Origin: a virus
Length of the DNA: 28,572 bases
Direction: 5' to 3' (one strand)
Virus record (IMG/VR): IMGVR_UViG_3300030107_000131
Coordinates: 1-28,572 of that record
The translations under genes were made by a program, and so were the position numbers. Positions 21,757 through 28,417 of this stretch are shown piece by piece. Position 1 is the first letter of the stretch, and every line of letters starts with the position of its first letter. The notes beneath the pieces are model-generated. The model did not search any database, was not told where the DNA came from, and saw only the letters and a list, made by a program, of their open reading frames with translations.

Positions 21757-24668
21757 CAACTAACTCTTTTTCTAATTGTTCTATATTCTATTTGTATATC
21801 GTTAATATATAAACCTGTATCTACTGTAGGTTCTATTTTAATAGCAACACTCTGACATTCAAATTTAGATGATGGTGTGAATACAGCTATATCGTAACCA
21901 GCTCCAGATGACTCAGACCTTGCCATACTACCAGAATTAAAAGCAACCCAACTATTGTTTTGATTCACTTGATAAAAAACCATTCCAGCTGTTATAGTCA
22001 CATTTTCAGTACTTCTATAATGAATATATATTTTATATATTTTTTTAATAGTAGAAGGAGAACCAAAATTAATATCTGGAGTTACTAATTTGTAATGACT
22101 AAAAGTTGATGGCGTATTATCCCATTCTGTAAAATGGACTTTGCCATTACCAGCAGCACCTAAATTAGTTGATTGCACATCATAACCAACAACTAACTGA
22201 CCATTACTAGTGTTTACAAAATTAGTAATTATTGGAGTAAAAGAACCACTAGAATTTGGAGCTATATGTTTTCCATAAGAAAAAGCATTTGTTTTTAAAT
22301 TGTAAACATAACCATGTAGTGATGAATCAGCCCTATCTATTATTATTACTTGGTCTTCTTTAGGCTCATATCCTAAAGTCATCTCTTTATTAGCACAAAA
22401 TGTAGCCCATTCATTTGCACTTATCTTACCTTCTAATAAGTTAATTACTTGAGAGCCATTATATAAAAACAACCCATTTAAGTTTGCCCAAACCACACCA
22501 GCTTCTCCTTTACAAATAGAATATGGTTTTGCTATTCCTCCAAACTCAACCGTGTCTTCTAAAAACCAATTAGAGGGAGATGGTGATGCTATATTTAATA
22601 TCTGTAAAGTTCTTTGTTTGTATGCAAGCAATCTATCTGAATAGTTTTCTAATTTTACATAATCTTCTCCATCCCCAACAGTAACATCTATAAAATTAGT
22701 ATTTGGAAAAGTATCATATTTAGCTATTTCGCTAAACATAATTCTATCACCAAAATGGTCAAACTCGTCTTCAGATACTAAAGCTCCATCATTATATAGG
22801 ACATTTGCTACAAAAGCCCTTCTGTTGCAAACAGTAGCAGTTTTATAACCAGTACCAGCATCACCAAAAGAAATTTGTCTTGTTGATTGAGGAAAACCAT
22901 TTATGCTTGCATATGTATCTAAGCTAGGTGCTCTATGTTTTAATATAAAATAATTATTTGCTGGTGTTGTAGCATCAAAACCTCTGTTTGCAGTTGCTGT
23001 GCTAGTAGAAGATGTTATTCTAAAATTTTGAGCAGAATCCCCATCTTGAACCCAAGGCTTGTAATCTCCATTTAATGTTGCCCTTACACCTTTTGTAATA
23101 TCTATATCGGCAAATAAAATCCAATCGTTATTAGTTTCGGTTTCTCTTATATATATTCTACCACCACTTACCCTATCTGGATATGTTTGTTCTTTGTGTA
23201 AGTTAGAGTCATCAGCAACTCCAAAATTTGTAGGTGCTCTAAAATTAATAGTTATATCTCCACTACCATCAGTTGCTACTGTGTGACTTTCAACATCACC
23301 TATATGCCTACCAAACAAATCTAATACTCTAGAGCCTACAGGAAAATTTGTTTCAGCACTATTACCATCTGTTCTCATTTCAGATGCTCCTAAAGCTATA
23401 CCTCCAGTTCTATCTGCTAAAACACCAGTTGCTTCTAAAACATTTTGGTCTGCGTATACATTAAAATACAATTCTTTAAATCCATTAGTAGGAGTAAAAG
23501 TAGCATCAAAAACTTTTAATAAAGACTCTTGGTTTTTATCATATATAAAAGAACAGGCAAATTCATATGTAACTTTTTCCCAAGTTCCCTCTTCACTAGC
23601 CTCTCCAACAGATAACCCCCACCCAAGTCCATCAGCTCCAAACTCAGCAGAACCATTAACGCTACCAGCTGCTGTAAATGAAGCATATGTTGGAGCATTT
23701 AATGATGTACTTCTTTCGTAAAATTGATTAGGAAGTGAACGAGAAACTTTGTTAATTGTAGAGCCGTTTCCTTCTATATAAGAAAATTGCTGTCTGTTTA
23801 TCTTACCAAACCACTTTGGTTCTGACTTGTTTGCAAATTGACCATCAGCAGTTCTTAATACATTATCTGCGTAGTAAAAAACAAACTCAGAAGAAGTTAG
23901 TGAGTTTTCTTCAGTTGTTAATTTTATAGCATTTGTGTCAAAAACATCTGAGCTATCTGCATATACATCAACTTTTCCATCATCTAAATTACCTAATGCT
24001 AAAAAATTATCTCCTACAAAACCAGTAGCCCCAATATTTACAACAGTATCATCTGCTACATTTTCATCTTGAATTGTATTTTCTGCTAAAACTAAAAGGC
24101 AGTTATCAATGCCTCCACCCATAGTTAGCATTGTAGTACTACCATCAGAGCCAACTATTGTTTGTCCATTTGCTCTACTTAATTTATTAACAACAGTATA
24201 TACACCATCATTATTAAGAGAACCTGTAACTTTTATTCTTGCTGGTAGAGTTTCTGGTATTATATTATTGCTAGTCCAAAAATCACTTTCATCTATAAAA
24301 ATTTTATTACCACCATTAAATACTAATGCATAATGACCACTACCATCAGCACCAGAAGTAGGGTTAGATGTTGAGCCTGTTGCTGTAATAGATACACCTC
24401 TTACTACAGTTGGGTCATCTGCCTCAAAATAAAATAAACCTCTACCGGGATTGATAGAGGCTGTATGATTTGGTACTGTGTTTGATTGTAGTGTTACATT
24501 AGTACCATTTACTGCAGTTTTAAATAATCCCCTAGGTCTCAACTCTCCTCTGTTTGAAATATCAAAGTTATCTGACTCAACAACCTCTCCAACTACTAAA
24601 TCTCTAGGGTTCTTTACAGTATTTATACCACGACCAAAATCGTTTATATTTAAAAATTGTTTAGGCAT
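21756..24668 (-). CDS. Tail nozzle/stabilisation protein, T7 gp12- or P22 gp10-like, 970 aa
   Basis: The opening NINDFGRGINTVKNPRDLVV, followed by GEVVESDNFDISNRGELRPR, is the typical start of phage 'tail tubular protein B'/stabilisation proteins ('F.gGlnt...p..l..ge..eleNv.i...G.lr.Rpg'). The second half contains QRTLQILNIASPSPSNWFLE, GVVWANLNGLFLYNGSQVI and TLGYEPKEDQVIIIDRA, matching the repeated blades of that family. Members are about 600-900 aa; at 970 aa this one is at the large end, with Gly/Ser/Asp-rich insertions. In virions it would form the distal part of the short tail. The neighbouring ejection proteins fit this. The ATG overlaps the endolysin stop. Confidence 0.75.
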   Translation of the reverse strand: MPKQFLNINDFGRGINTVKNPRDLVVGEVVESDNFDISNRGELRPRGLFKTAVNGTNVTLQSNTVPNHTASINPGRGLFYFEADDPTVVRGVSITATGSTSNPTSGADGSGHYALVFNGGNKIFIDESDFWTSNNIIPETLPARIKVTGSLNNDGVYTVVNKLSRANGQTIVGSDGSTTMLTMGGGIDNCLLVLAENTIQDENVADDTVVNIGATGFVGDNFLALGNLDDGKVDVYADSSDVFDTNAIKLTTEENSLTSSEFVFYYADNVLRTADGQFANKSEPKWFGKINRQQFSYIEGNGSTINKVSRSLPNQFYERSTSLNAPTYASFTAAGSVNGSAEFGADGLGWGLSVGEASEEGTWEKVTYEFACSFIYDKNQESLLKVFDATFTPTNGFKELYFNVYADQNVLEATGVLADRTGGIALGASEMRTDGNSAETNFPVGSRVLDLFGRHIGDVESHTVATDGSGDITINFRAPTNFGVADDSNLHKEQTYPDRVSGGRIYIRETETNNDWILFADIDITKGVRATLNGDYKPWVQDGDSAQNFRITSSTSTATANRGFDATTPANNYFILKHRAPSLDTYASINGFPQSTRQISFGDAGTGYKTATVCNRRAFVANVLYNDGALVSEDEFDHFGDRIMFSEIAKYDTFPNTNFIDVTVGDGEDYVKLENYSDRLLAYKQRTLQILNIASPSPSNWFLEDTVEFGGIAKPYSICKGEAGVVWANLNGLFLYNGSQVINLLEGKISANEWATFCANKEMTLGYEPKEDQVIIIDRADSSLHGYVYNLKTNAFSYGKHIAPNSSGSFTPIITNFVNTSNGQLVVGYDVQSTNLGAAGNGKVHFTEWDNTPSTFSHYKLVTPDINFGSPSTIKKIYKIYIHYRSTENVTITAGMVFYQVNQNNSWVAFNSGSMARSESSGAGYDIAVFTPSSKFECQSVAIKIEPTVDTGLYINDIQIEYRTIRKRVS

Positions 24669-25048
24669 TAATCTATTAACTCTACATGAACTAAATCGTC
24701 GAAGCCATTATCTTTGACATCTCCATCAGAATCCCAATCTCCTCCCCATCTTACTTTAACACCTAACTGTTTTGCAATACCTCTTATCATACCACCCATG
24801 TAATGAAAGCCATCTCTATTTTTCCAATCTATTGGGTAGGGAGCTAAATCAACAGCCTTTCCTTCCATGTGTTTCGAGTATTTAACCTTAGTAGCTCCCT
24901 TTTCCAACAGCTCTTTCTGTCTTTCTTCACTACGCAATCCTTCTATAATGGTTACATCCATTATCTTTATTAACTCATTAAGAACATTAACTAATTTTAT
25001 ATCAACGCCTTTAAGTCTTTCTTTGCTTCTTTTACCAAACTTAAACAT
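24668..25048 (-). CDS. Endolysin, peptidase M15-type (L-alanyl-D-glutamate/D-Ala-D-Ala carboxypeptidase fold), 126 aa
   Basis: The zinc site of M15 peptidases is complete: SKHMEGKAVDLAP (58-70) with H60 and D67, and DDLVHVEL (117-124) with H121 and probable catalytic D118. GLRSEERQKELLEKG (37-51) is the family's Arg-Ser/Gln helix, and WGGDWDSDGD precedes the last motif. Its 126 aa is the normal length for phage M15 endolysins that cut the peptide of peptidoglycan. No signal peptide is present, so export needs a holin; the holin-like gene at 26788 is a candidate. Confidence 0.9.
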   Translation of the reverse strand: MFKFGKRSKERLKGVDIKLVNVLNELIKIMDVTIIEGLRSEERQKELLEKGATKVKYSKHMEGKAVDLAPYPIDWKNRDGFHYMGGMIRGIAKQLGVKVRWGGDWDSDGDVKDNGFDDLVHVELID

Positions 25049-25055
25049 ATAAACT

Positions 25056-25361
25056 CTATTTCTTTTTAGTTGCTTTCTTTCTAGTGGTTTTCTTTTTACC
25101 TCTAATTAAATCTGCATCTGCTTTTCTAGCACCGCCTTTACCTGTAGCAAAACTTCTTACTCTGCCAGCTGCCCATTGATGTGCTCCCACACCGGGTCTA
25201 GAACCACTAGAATAATATGCACCCAATCCCCTAGAATATACTTTTGATAATGTAGACTTTGCTATTCCAGAACTTTTTGAGTACTTATTTATAACTGCAG
25301 CTTTACTTCCGCCTGCTTTTGCTTTTGGTTTTGCTTTTCTTTTTATAGGTTTTCTTGCCAC
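25056..25361 (-). CDS. Small basic protein, DUF5824-like, 101 aa
   Basis: GTG 25361 is chosen because AGGAG lies 5 nt upstream (GGAGCAAAAGTG). The core INKYSKSSGIAKSTLSKVYS, RGLGAYYSSGSRPGVGAHQW and AAGRVRSFATGKGGARKADA match the pattern I know from conserved cyanophage and marine-phage proteins (DUF5824-like). The ends are rich in Lys/Arg. The role is unknown; the charge suggests DNA or RNA binding in the virion or the host. Confidence 0.7.
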   Translation of the reverse strand: MARKPIKRKAKPKAKAGGSKAAVINKYSKSSGIAKSTLSKVYSRGLGAYYSSGSRPGVGAHQWAAGRVRSFATGKGGARKADADLIRGKKKTTRKKATKKK

Positions 25362-25536
25362 TTTTGCTCCTTTGTTTTGATATTTTATCCATCATAGCTG
25401 GAGTTAGCTTACCAGACTTGTAAAGCTTTCTAGTTCTAAGTATTTCAGATTCACTTTTCTTTTTATTCTTTGAACCTTTAACATATTTCTTAGGTACACC
25501 TTTTTTAGTCTTTGGTACTTTTTTAAATTTTCTCAC
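25303..25536 (-). CDS. Lys/Arg-rich conserved phage protein, 77 aa
   Basis: Starts at GTG 25536 without a strong ribosome binding site; its 3' end overlaps the next gene by 59 nt. The sequence VPKTKKGVPKKYVKGSKNKK and then YKSGKLTPAMMDKISKQRSKS resembles a short protein conserved in cyanophages and other marine phages. About half of the residues are Lys, Arg or Ser. Function unknown; nucleic-acid binding is likely on charge alone. Confidence 0.65.
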   Translation of the reverse strand: MRKFKKVPKTKKGVPKKYVKGSKNKKKSESEILRTRKLYKSGKLTPAMMDKISKQRSKSGKKTYKKKSKTKSKSRRK

Positions 25537-25538
25537 AG

Positions 25539-25619
25539 TTATTTCTTCTTTTTTACCATCTTTTTCTTTTTCTTTTTCATGGACTTTTTACCACCATAAC
25601 CAGCCTTACTATGTTTCAT
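25539..25619 (-). CDS. Very small Lys-rich peptide, 26 aa
   Basis: ATG (complement of 25617-25619) to TAA (25539-25541) encodes MKHSKAGYGGKKSMKKKKKK plus MVKKKK. The start is 2 nt past the previous stop. Poly-Lys content could arise by chance from a purine-rich strand, but the fit between neighbouring genes and the MKHSKAGYGGK start, familiar from marine phages, supports a gene. Confidence 0.5.
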   Translation of the reverse strand: MKHSKAGYGGKKSMKKKKKKMVKKKK

Positions 25620-25620
25620 A

Positions 25621-25788
25621 TTACTTCCCCTTCTTTTTTGTTTTTGAATGAGTCATTTGAACTTTAAAATTAGCCATCATACTTGCACCTCTATGAGGTT
25701 TAAATTTACCACTATGCTTCATAAGCTTATAACTACTGCCAGATTTCATCCAATGATATCCAGCTGGTGCTTTAACTTTTTTATTCAT
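25621..25788 (-). CDS. Small basic conserved phage protein, 55 aa
   Basis: Starts at the ATG overlapping the stop of the 111-aa gene (TAATG). The sequence APAGYHWMKSGSSYKLMKHS, then KPHRGASMMANFKVQMTHSK, resembles small conserved marine-phage proteins of the 'KAPKGYHWMK..gYKLMKH' type. A basic C-terminus ends it. Function unknown. Confidence 0.65.
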   Translation of the reverse strand: MNKKVKAPAGYHWMKSGSSYKLMKHSGKFKPHRGASMMANFKVQMTHSKTKKKGK

Positions 25789-26123
25789 TACTTCCTCTTC
25801 TTCTTAGCTTTATTTCTTTTACTAATTGCTGCTGCTTTTCTTTTTGCATCTGCTTTAGAACTTGCTCCCCAAGCTCTTAATGACAATAGCAATCTAGTTG
25901 GCTTACCATTCTTTCTTTCTGGGCCGGGCATACCACCCATTCTAGCAAGAAAGCTAGCTCTTCTAGGGTTATCTCCAGACTTGACAGGAGCTTTTAATGT
26001 ACCACCTGTTTGTCTTTTGTAGCTTGCTCTACCTTTAGCATTTAAACCACCTTTAGGATTCTTACCAGCTTTTCTTTGCCAAGCTGGAGATTTTTTTCTA
26101 CCGGATGTTTTTTTTCTAGGCAT
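25788..26123 (-). CDS. Basic conserved phage protein, DUF6321-like, 111 aa
   Basis: The core AWQRKAGKNPKGGLNAKGRA, SGDNPRRASFLARMGGMPGP and NGKPTRLLLSLRAWGASSKA matches, by memory, the strongly conserved small protein called DUF6321-like in cyanophages and pelagiphage-like genomes. The ends are basic and of low complexity. Function not known. It overlaps its downstream neighbour by one base. Confidence 0.72.
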   Translation of the reverse strand: MPRKKTSGRKKSPAWQRKAGKNPKGGLNAKGRASYKRQTGGTLKAPVKSGDNPRRASFLARMGGMPGPERKNGKPTRLLLSLRAWGASSKADAKRKAAAISKRNKAKKKRK

Positions 26124-26126
26124 AAT

Positions 26127-26255
26127 CTACTTCTTCTTTTTTACTATTTTTTTAATTTTACCATTTTTTGTTCTGGCAAACTTATGAGTCTTAGTTTCTC
26201 GAATCAATGTACCATAGTGCTTTTTACCACCCCACATCCAGCTAACCCTTGCCAT
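26127..26255 (-). CDS. Small basic protein, 42 aa
   Basis: ATG complementary to 26253-26255 overlaps the stop of the 69-aa gene (TAATG) and the frame ends at TAG (26127-26129). The product starts MARVSWMWGGKKHYGTLIRE and ends in a run of Lys. It fits exactly between its neighbours. Part of the basic small-gene cluster; function unknown. Confidence 0.6.
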   Translation of the reverse strand: MARVSWMWGGKKHYGTLIRETKTHKFARTKNGKIKKIVKKKK

Positions 26256-26464
26256 TACTTACTACCAAATATCTTTGAGAAGAAACCCTTCTTAGACTTC
26301 TTTCCTTTTGCACCACCAATCTTTTTACCTTTCTTCTTCTTCTTTTTTACATCACCATATAAAGAGTATGATACATCAGAGTATCTCTCTGGATATTGAA
26401 TCATGTCTGGTATTGACCCATGCAAACATGAGGTTGTGAGTAAGGTAATTATTACATTCATCAT
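26255..26464 (-). CDS. Small membrane/lipoprotein-like protein with poly-Lys tail, 69 aa
   Basis: The N-terminus MMNVIITLLTTSCLHGSIPD has a short hydrophobic stretch ending in TTSC, a weak lipobox-like site with Cys13. The second half is a dense Lys/Gly block (VKKKKKKGKKIGGAKGKKSK) ending FFSKIFGSK. It could be a surface-anchored lysis or membrane protein. Two ATG codons stand in tandem at the start. An o-spanin-like role is a possibility only. Confidence 0.6.
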   Translation of the reverse strand: MMNVIITLLTTSCLHGSIPDMIQYPERYSDVSYSLYGDVKKKKKKGKKIGGAKGKKSKKGFFSKIFGSK

Positions 26465-26641
26465 TTATAACCCCAACTTTTTTTTAATTGCCATTTCAAA
26501 TAATTCCCAGATAGCTTCTAAAATCTTAGCTTCTGTCTTTTCATTTATCATAGGCACATTAACGGATTTATTAACTGATGCAATCAAATCTGCTTTGACC
26601 TCATCATCTAATATGTATTCAGCTATTATCTTGCCGACCAT
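26465..26641 (-). CDS. Hypothetical protein, 58 aa
   Basis: Read directly: ATG (complement of 26639-26641) to TAA (26465-26467). The product MVGKIIAEYILDDEVKADLI plus an amphipathic helix ending EAIWELFEMAIKKKLGL is soluble and mostly helical. GGAG precedes the start (AAAGGAGTCTTAAATG). The stop lies directly before the ATG of the next gene. Recognisable only as a small marine-phage-like protein. Confidence 0.6.
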   Translation of the reverse strand: MVGKIIAEYILDDEVKADLIASVNKSVNVPMINEKTEAKILEAIWELFEMAIKKKLGL

Positions 26642-26788
26642 TTAAGACTCCTTTACTTTTTTTATTTTATAATACAGGTAAATAATATTCATTACAGCTA
26701 TAGCTACACCTAAAAAATAAGGTAGCATATCCATAAAAACTATTGCTTGACTTGCAAAACTTGTACCAGATACTTTTAAACTATCCAT
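26642..26788 (-). CDS. Small single-pass membrane protein, 48 aa
   Basis: ATG complementary to 26786-26788 overlaps the stop of the holin-like gene (TAATG); the frame ends at TAA (26642-26644). The sequence QAIVFMDMLPYFLGVAIAVM followed by NIIYLYYKIKKVKES gives one membrane helix and a basic C-terminus. Next to the holin-like gene it may be a second holin or an antiholin, by context only. Confidence 0.6.
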   Translation of the reverse strand: MDSLKVSGTSFASQAIVFMDMLPYFLGVAIAVMNIIYLYYKIKKVKES

Positions 26789-27105
26789 TAATGTCTCCCA
26801 TTAATTCTACTTAAACTTCCTTTTACTTCTGATACTTGATTATCAACTGAATTTACATCTTTTGACAAAGCATCAAATTTTCGGTCAAGTTTATCATCAG
26901 ATGCGTTCCATCTATTTATTAATTTAATAATCATTCCTTCCATATTTTCTAAGGTTTCAGATTGCCCTTTATTTTCTACTTTTAAATTTTCTAAAACTTC
27001 TTGCTGTTTAGCTGACTTATTTGACAAGGAAACTACTAGGTATACAAACATAGCACCTACAACACCTATCATCCCTGCTTCCCCATATATAGCCATAAAA
27101 TCCAT
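26788..27105 (-). CDS. Holin-like protein (one TM plus coiled coil), 105 aa
   Basis: The N-terminus MDFMAIYGEAGMIGVVGAMF runs into a hydrophobic segment to about residue 27, followed by a charged coiled-coil region (ENLKVENKGQSETLENMEGM and DDKLDRKFDALSKDV). One N-terminal membrane helix with a long soluble helix resembles BhlA/UviB-like holins. The endolysin gene lies downstream in the same operon. Membrane topology alone cannot separate a holin from other small membrane proteins. Confidence 0.55.
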   Translation of the reverse strand: MDFMAIYGEAGMIGVVGAMFVYLVVSLSNKSAKQQEVLENLKVENKGQSETLENMEGMIIKLINRWNASDDKLDRKFDALSKDVNSVDNQVSEVKGSLSRINGRH

Positions 27106-27431
27106 TATTTCTTCTTCCTTTTACCCCAGCTCATAGGGTTTAAATTGATTTGTAATTCTTTTTCATAGAAGGATAACTTCTCCTCCAGTTCTTTTCTGGA
27201 TTTAGTTTCCTCCAACTGGTGTTTAGCAAGTAAGTTCCTAATCTCTGTATTTGCATCCAACATTCCTTCTTCAAGCTTTTTAATTCTTGTTTCAATGCGG
27301 TAATAACCCCATACAAGACAAGAACACAATACGATAATTTGAGCCATCCATTTAAGGTTGATGCTAATAACAGCGTTATCATCAATAACATTAGTCCTGT
27401 AAGACCTAGCAGTTTGAGGTTTTTCATTCAC
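27105..27431 (-). CDS. Membrane-anchored coiled-coil protein (i-spanin-like?), 108 aa
   Basis: GTG 27431 (Val read as Met) is preferred because GGAGGTG lies 4 nt upstream; the frame is open further upstream, to a TTG at 27458, but without support. Residues 1-23 are hydrophilic (NEKPQTARSYRTNVIDDNAV), then one membrane helix (WMAQIIVLCSCLVWGYY, about 28-45), then a long charged coiled coil ending in a basic KRKKK tail. This is the shape of an inner-membrane spanin subunit or similar lysis protein. A competing frame (27140-27427) covers the same bases but lacks this organisation. Confidence 0.6.
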   Translation of the reverse strand: MNEKPQTARSYRTNVIDDNAVISINLKWMAQIIVLCSCLVWGYYRIETRIKKLEEGMLDANTEIRNLLAKHQLEETKSRKELEEKLSFYEKELQINLNPMSWGKRKKK

Positions 27432-27568
27432 TTCACCTCCCAGCCTGCAACAGACCAACCACCATCACAAGCAATACAAAATATTAACAACACCCCTATA
27501 AAGACGAACTTTATAGGGATATTGTAGGATGTTGATGTAACCCAGTTACTCTTATTCTTCTTCTTCAT
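27428..27568 (-). CDS. Small membrane protein, 46 aa
   Basis: Read directly: ATG (complement of 27566-27568) to TGA (27428-27430), overlapping the upstream 76-aa gene by 17 nt and the downstream GTG start by 4 nt (GTGA). The sequence NWVTSTSYNIPIKFVFIGVL, then LIFCIACDGGWSVAGWEVK, has one hydrophobic helix and a CIAC site that is lipobox-like at best. The coding span explains what would otherwise be a 100-nt gap. The 10-bp hairpin at 27494-27518 lies within it. Confidence 0.6.
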   Translation of the reverse strand: MKKKNKSNWVTSTSYNIPIKFVFIGVLLIFCIACDGGWSVAGWEVK

Positions 27569-27782
27569 TCTTCTCCAAACTTACTTTTAATGCATCTACA
27601 AAGGCTTGTTTGCCAAATCTTAATTGCTGAAGATTAAATTCACTAGAGCCAATCTTTCTATCTAAGTCAGCAACATGATTAATCATAACCTTTTGCTCAT
27701 CATTTAATTCAGACTCTTTATAAGTCTTATCAAATAATGTTATTTCAGTTTCTTTAGGCATTTCTTTTTCTTTTTTTGCCAT
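27552..27782 (-). CDS. Conserved small phage protein, 76 aa
   Basis: The short start TEITLFDKTYKESELNDEQK, then MINHVADLDRKIGSSEFNLQ, resembles small proteins of cyanophages and other marine phages that begin 'itidgkeY..sel...qk.l...i..l...i'. Helical and charged, no cysteine or membrane segment. An AGGAGTTAATA ribosome binding site precedes the ATG. Function unknown. Confidence 0.68.
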   Translation of the reverse strand: MAKKEKEMPKETEITLFDKTYKESELNDEQKVMINHVADLDRKIGSSEFNLQQLRFGKQAFVDALKVSLEKNEEEE

Positions 27783-27804
27783 TATTAACTCCTATTGTTA
27801 TTGT

Positions 27805-28131
27805 TTAAAGTTTTTTAAAATCCTCGATAGCTAATGCAAGACCGTCACTATATGCTTTGGCGTTTGCCATTTCATCATCCCATCTTTTCTTTTCTTGTTC
27901 TAATTGTGCTAGTGACCATTCTCTTTCATTGTCTGGCATAGCCTCACCAGTTTCAGAATCCCAGCACTTACAAGCACAAACAATATAACTTTCTTTTACT
28001 GCATCTTGTTTAGCTTGAACTACCTCACCAGCTTCGTTTTTGATTTCTTTTTTAGCTGGAGAGATTTCTCTTTCTTTCTTAGCAAAATCTGCTGTTTTGC
28101 CTTTCTTTTCTTTGTATTTTGACCAATTCAT
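27805..28131 (-). CDS. Hypothetical protein, 108 aa
   Basis: AAGGAATAAAA precedes the ATG. The N-terminal 50 residues are Lys/Glu-rich; the middle has CACKCWDSETGEAMPDNERE (about residues 52-71), with three closely spaced Cys; the C-terminal 40 residues are helical and charged. Not recognised. Its place upstream of small membrane proteins and downstream of a virion-protein tail suggests a virion or assembly role. Confidence 0.62.
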   Translation of the reverse strand: MNWSKYKEKKGKTADFAKKEREISPAKKEIKNEAGEVVQAKQDAVKESYIVCACKCWDSETGEAMPDNEREWSLAQLEQEKKRWDDEMANAKAYSDGLALAIEDFKKL

Positions 28132-28133
28132 TT

Positions 28134-28382
28134 TTATTCCTTATCTGCTTTTAGTTTATCTGACCATGCCTTTTTAATAACATCTGTCCAAATTGCACCA
28201 GCTAATGCTTTGATTTCATCTGATTCAGAAGAAATATCCATATCTGGTGTTAATACTTTTCTATGATAAGAAAATGATATTTCCTTGCCATCTTCCATAA
28301 TTGAAGTTTTAGTACGAACATTAATATGTTTGTATTCTGTACGAACTTCGTAATCATCTTTTATTTGTTTTTCTAAAGCCAT
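28134..28382 (-). CDS. Hypothetical protein, 82 aa
   Basis: The ATG follows AAGGAGTTAAA. The product starts MALEKQIKDDYEVRTEYKHI and continues with a beta-like middle (SFSYHRKVLTPDMD) and a helical C-terminus (AIWTDVIKKAWSDKLK). This layout is familiar from short marine-phage proteins of unknown function that follow virion-protein genes, but I cannot name a family. Confidence 0.65.
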   Translation of the reverse strand: MALEKQIKDDYEVRTEYKHINVRTKTSIMEDGKEISFSYHRKVLTPDMDISSESDEIKALAGAIWTDVIKKAWSDKLKADKE

Positions 28383-28417
28383 TTTAACTCCTTGTTTTGT
28401 TCCACTTAATTATCCAA

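Noticed and set aside
25648-26645. Plus-strand Phe/Leu-rich open frames opposite the basic protein cluster
   Set aside because: They arise from the complement of Lys-rich codons (TTT/CTT) and have no start signals or context.
27140-27427. Alternative 95-codon minus-strand gene starting MKNLKLLGLTGLMLLMITLL
   Set aside because: It overlaps almost entirely the 108-aa membrane/coiled-coil frame, which has a better domain layout and the matching downstream overlap. The hydrophobic start is a by-product of the other frame, although its spacing to GGAGG is good.
27494-27518. Rho-independent terminator on the minus strand
   Set aside because: The 10-bp hairpin lies within a well-placed 46-codon gene and is followed on the minus strand by GTGTTGTTAATATTTT, not a clean T run.
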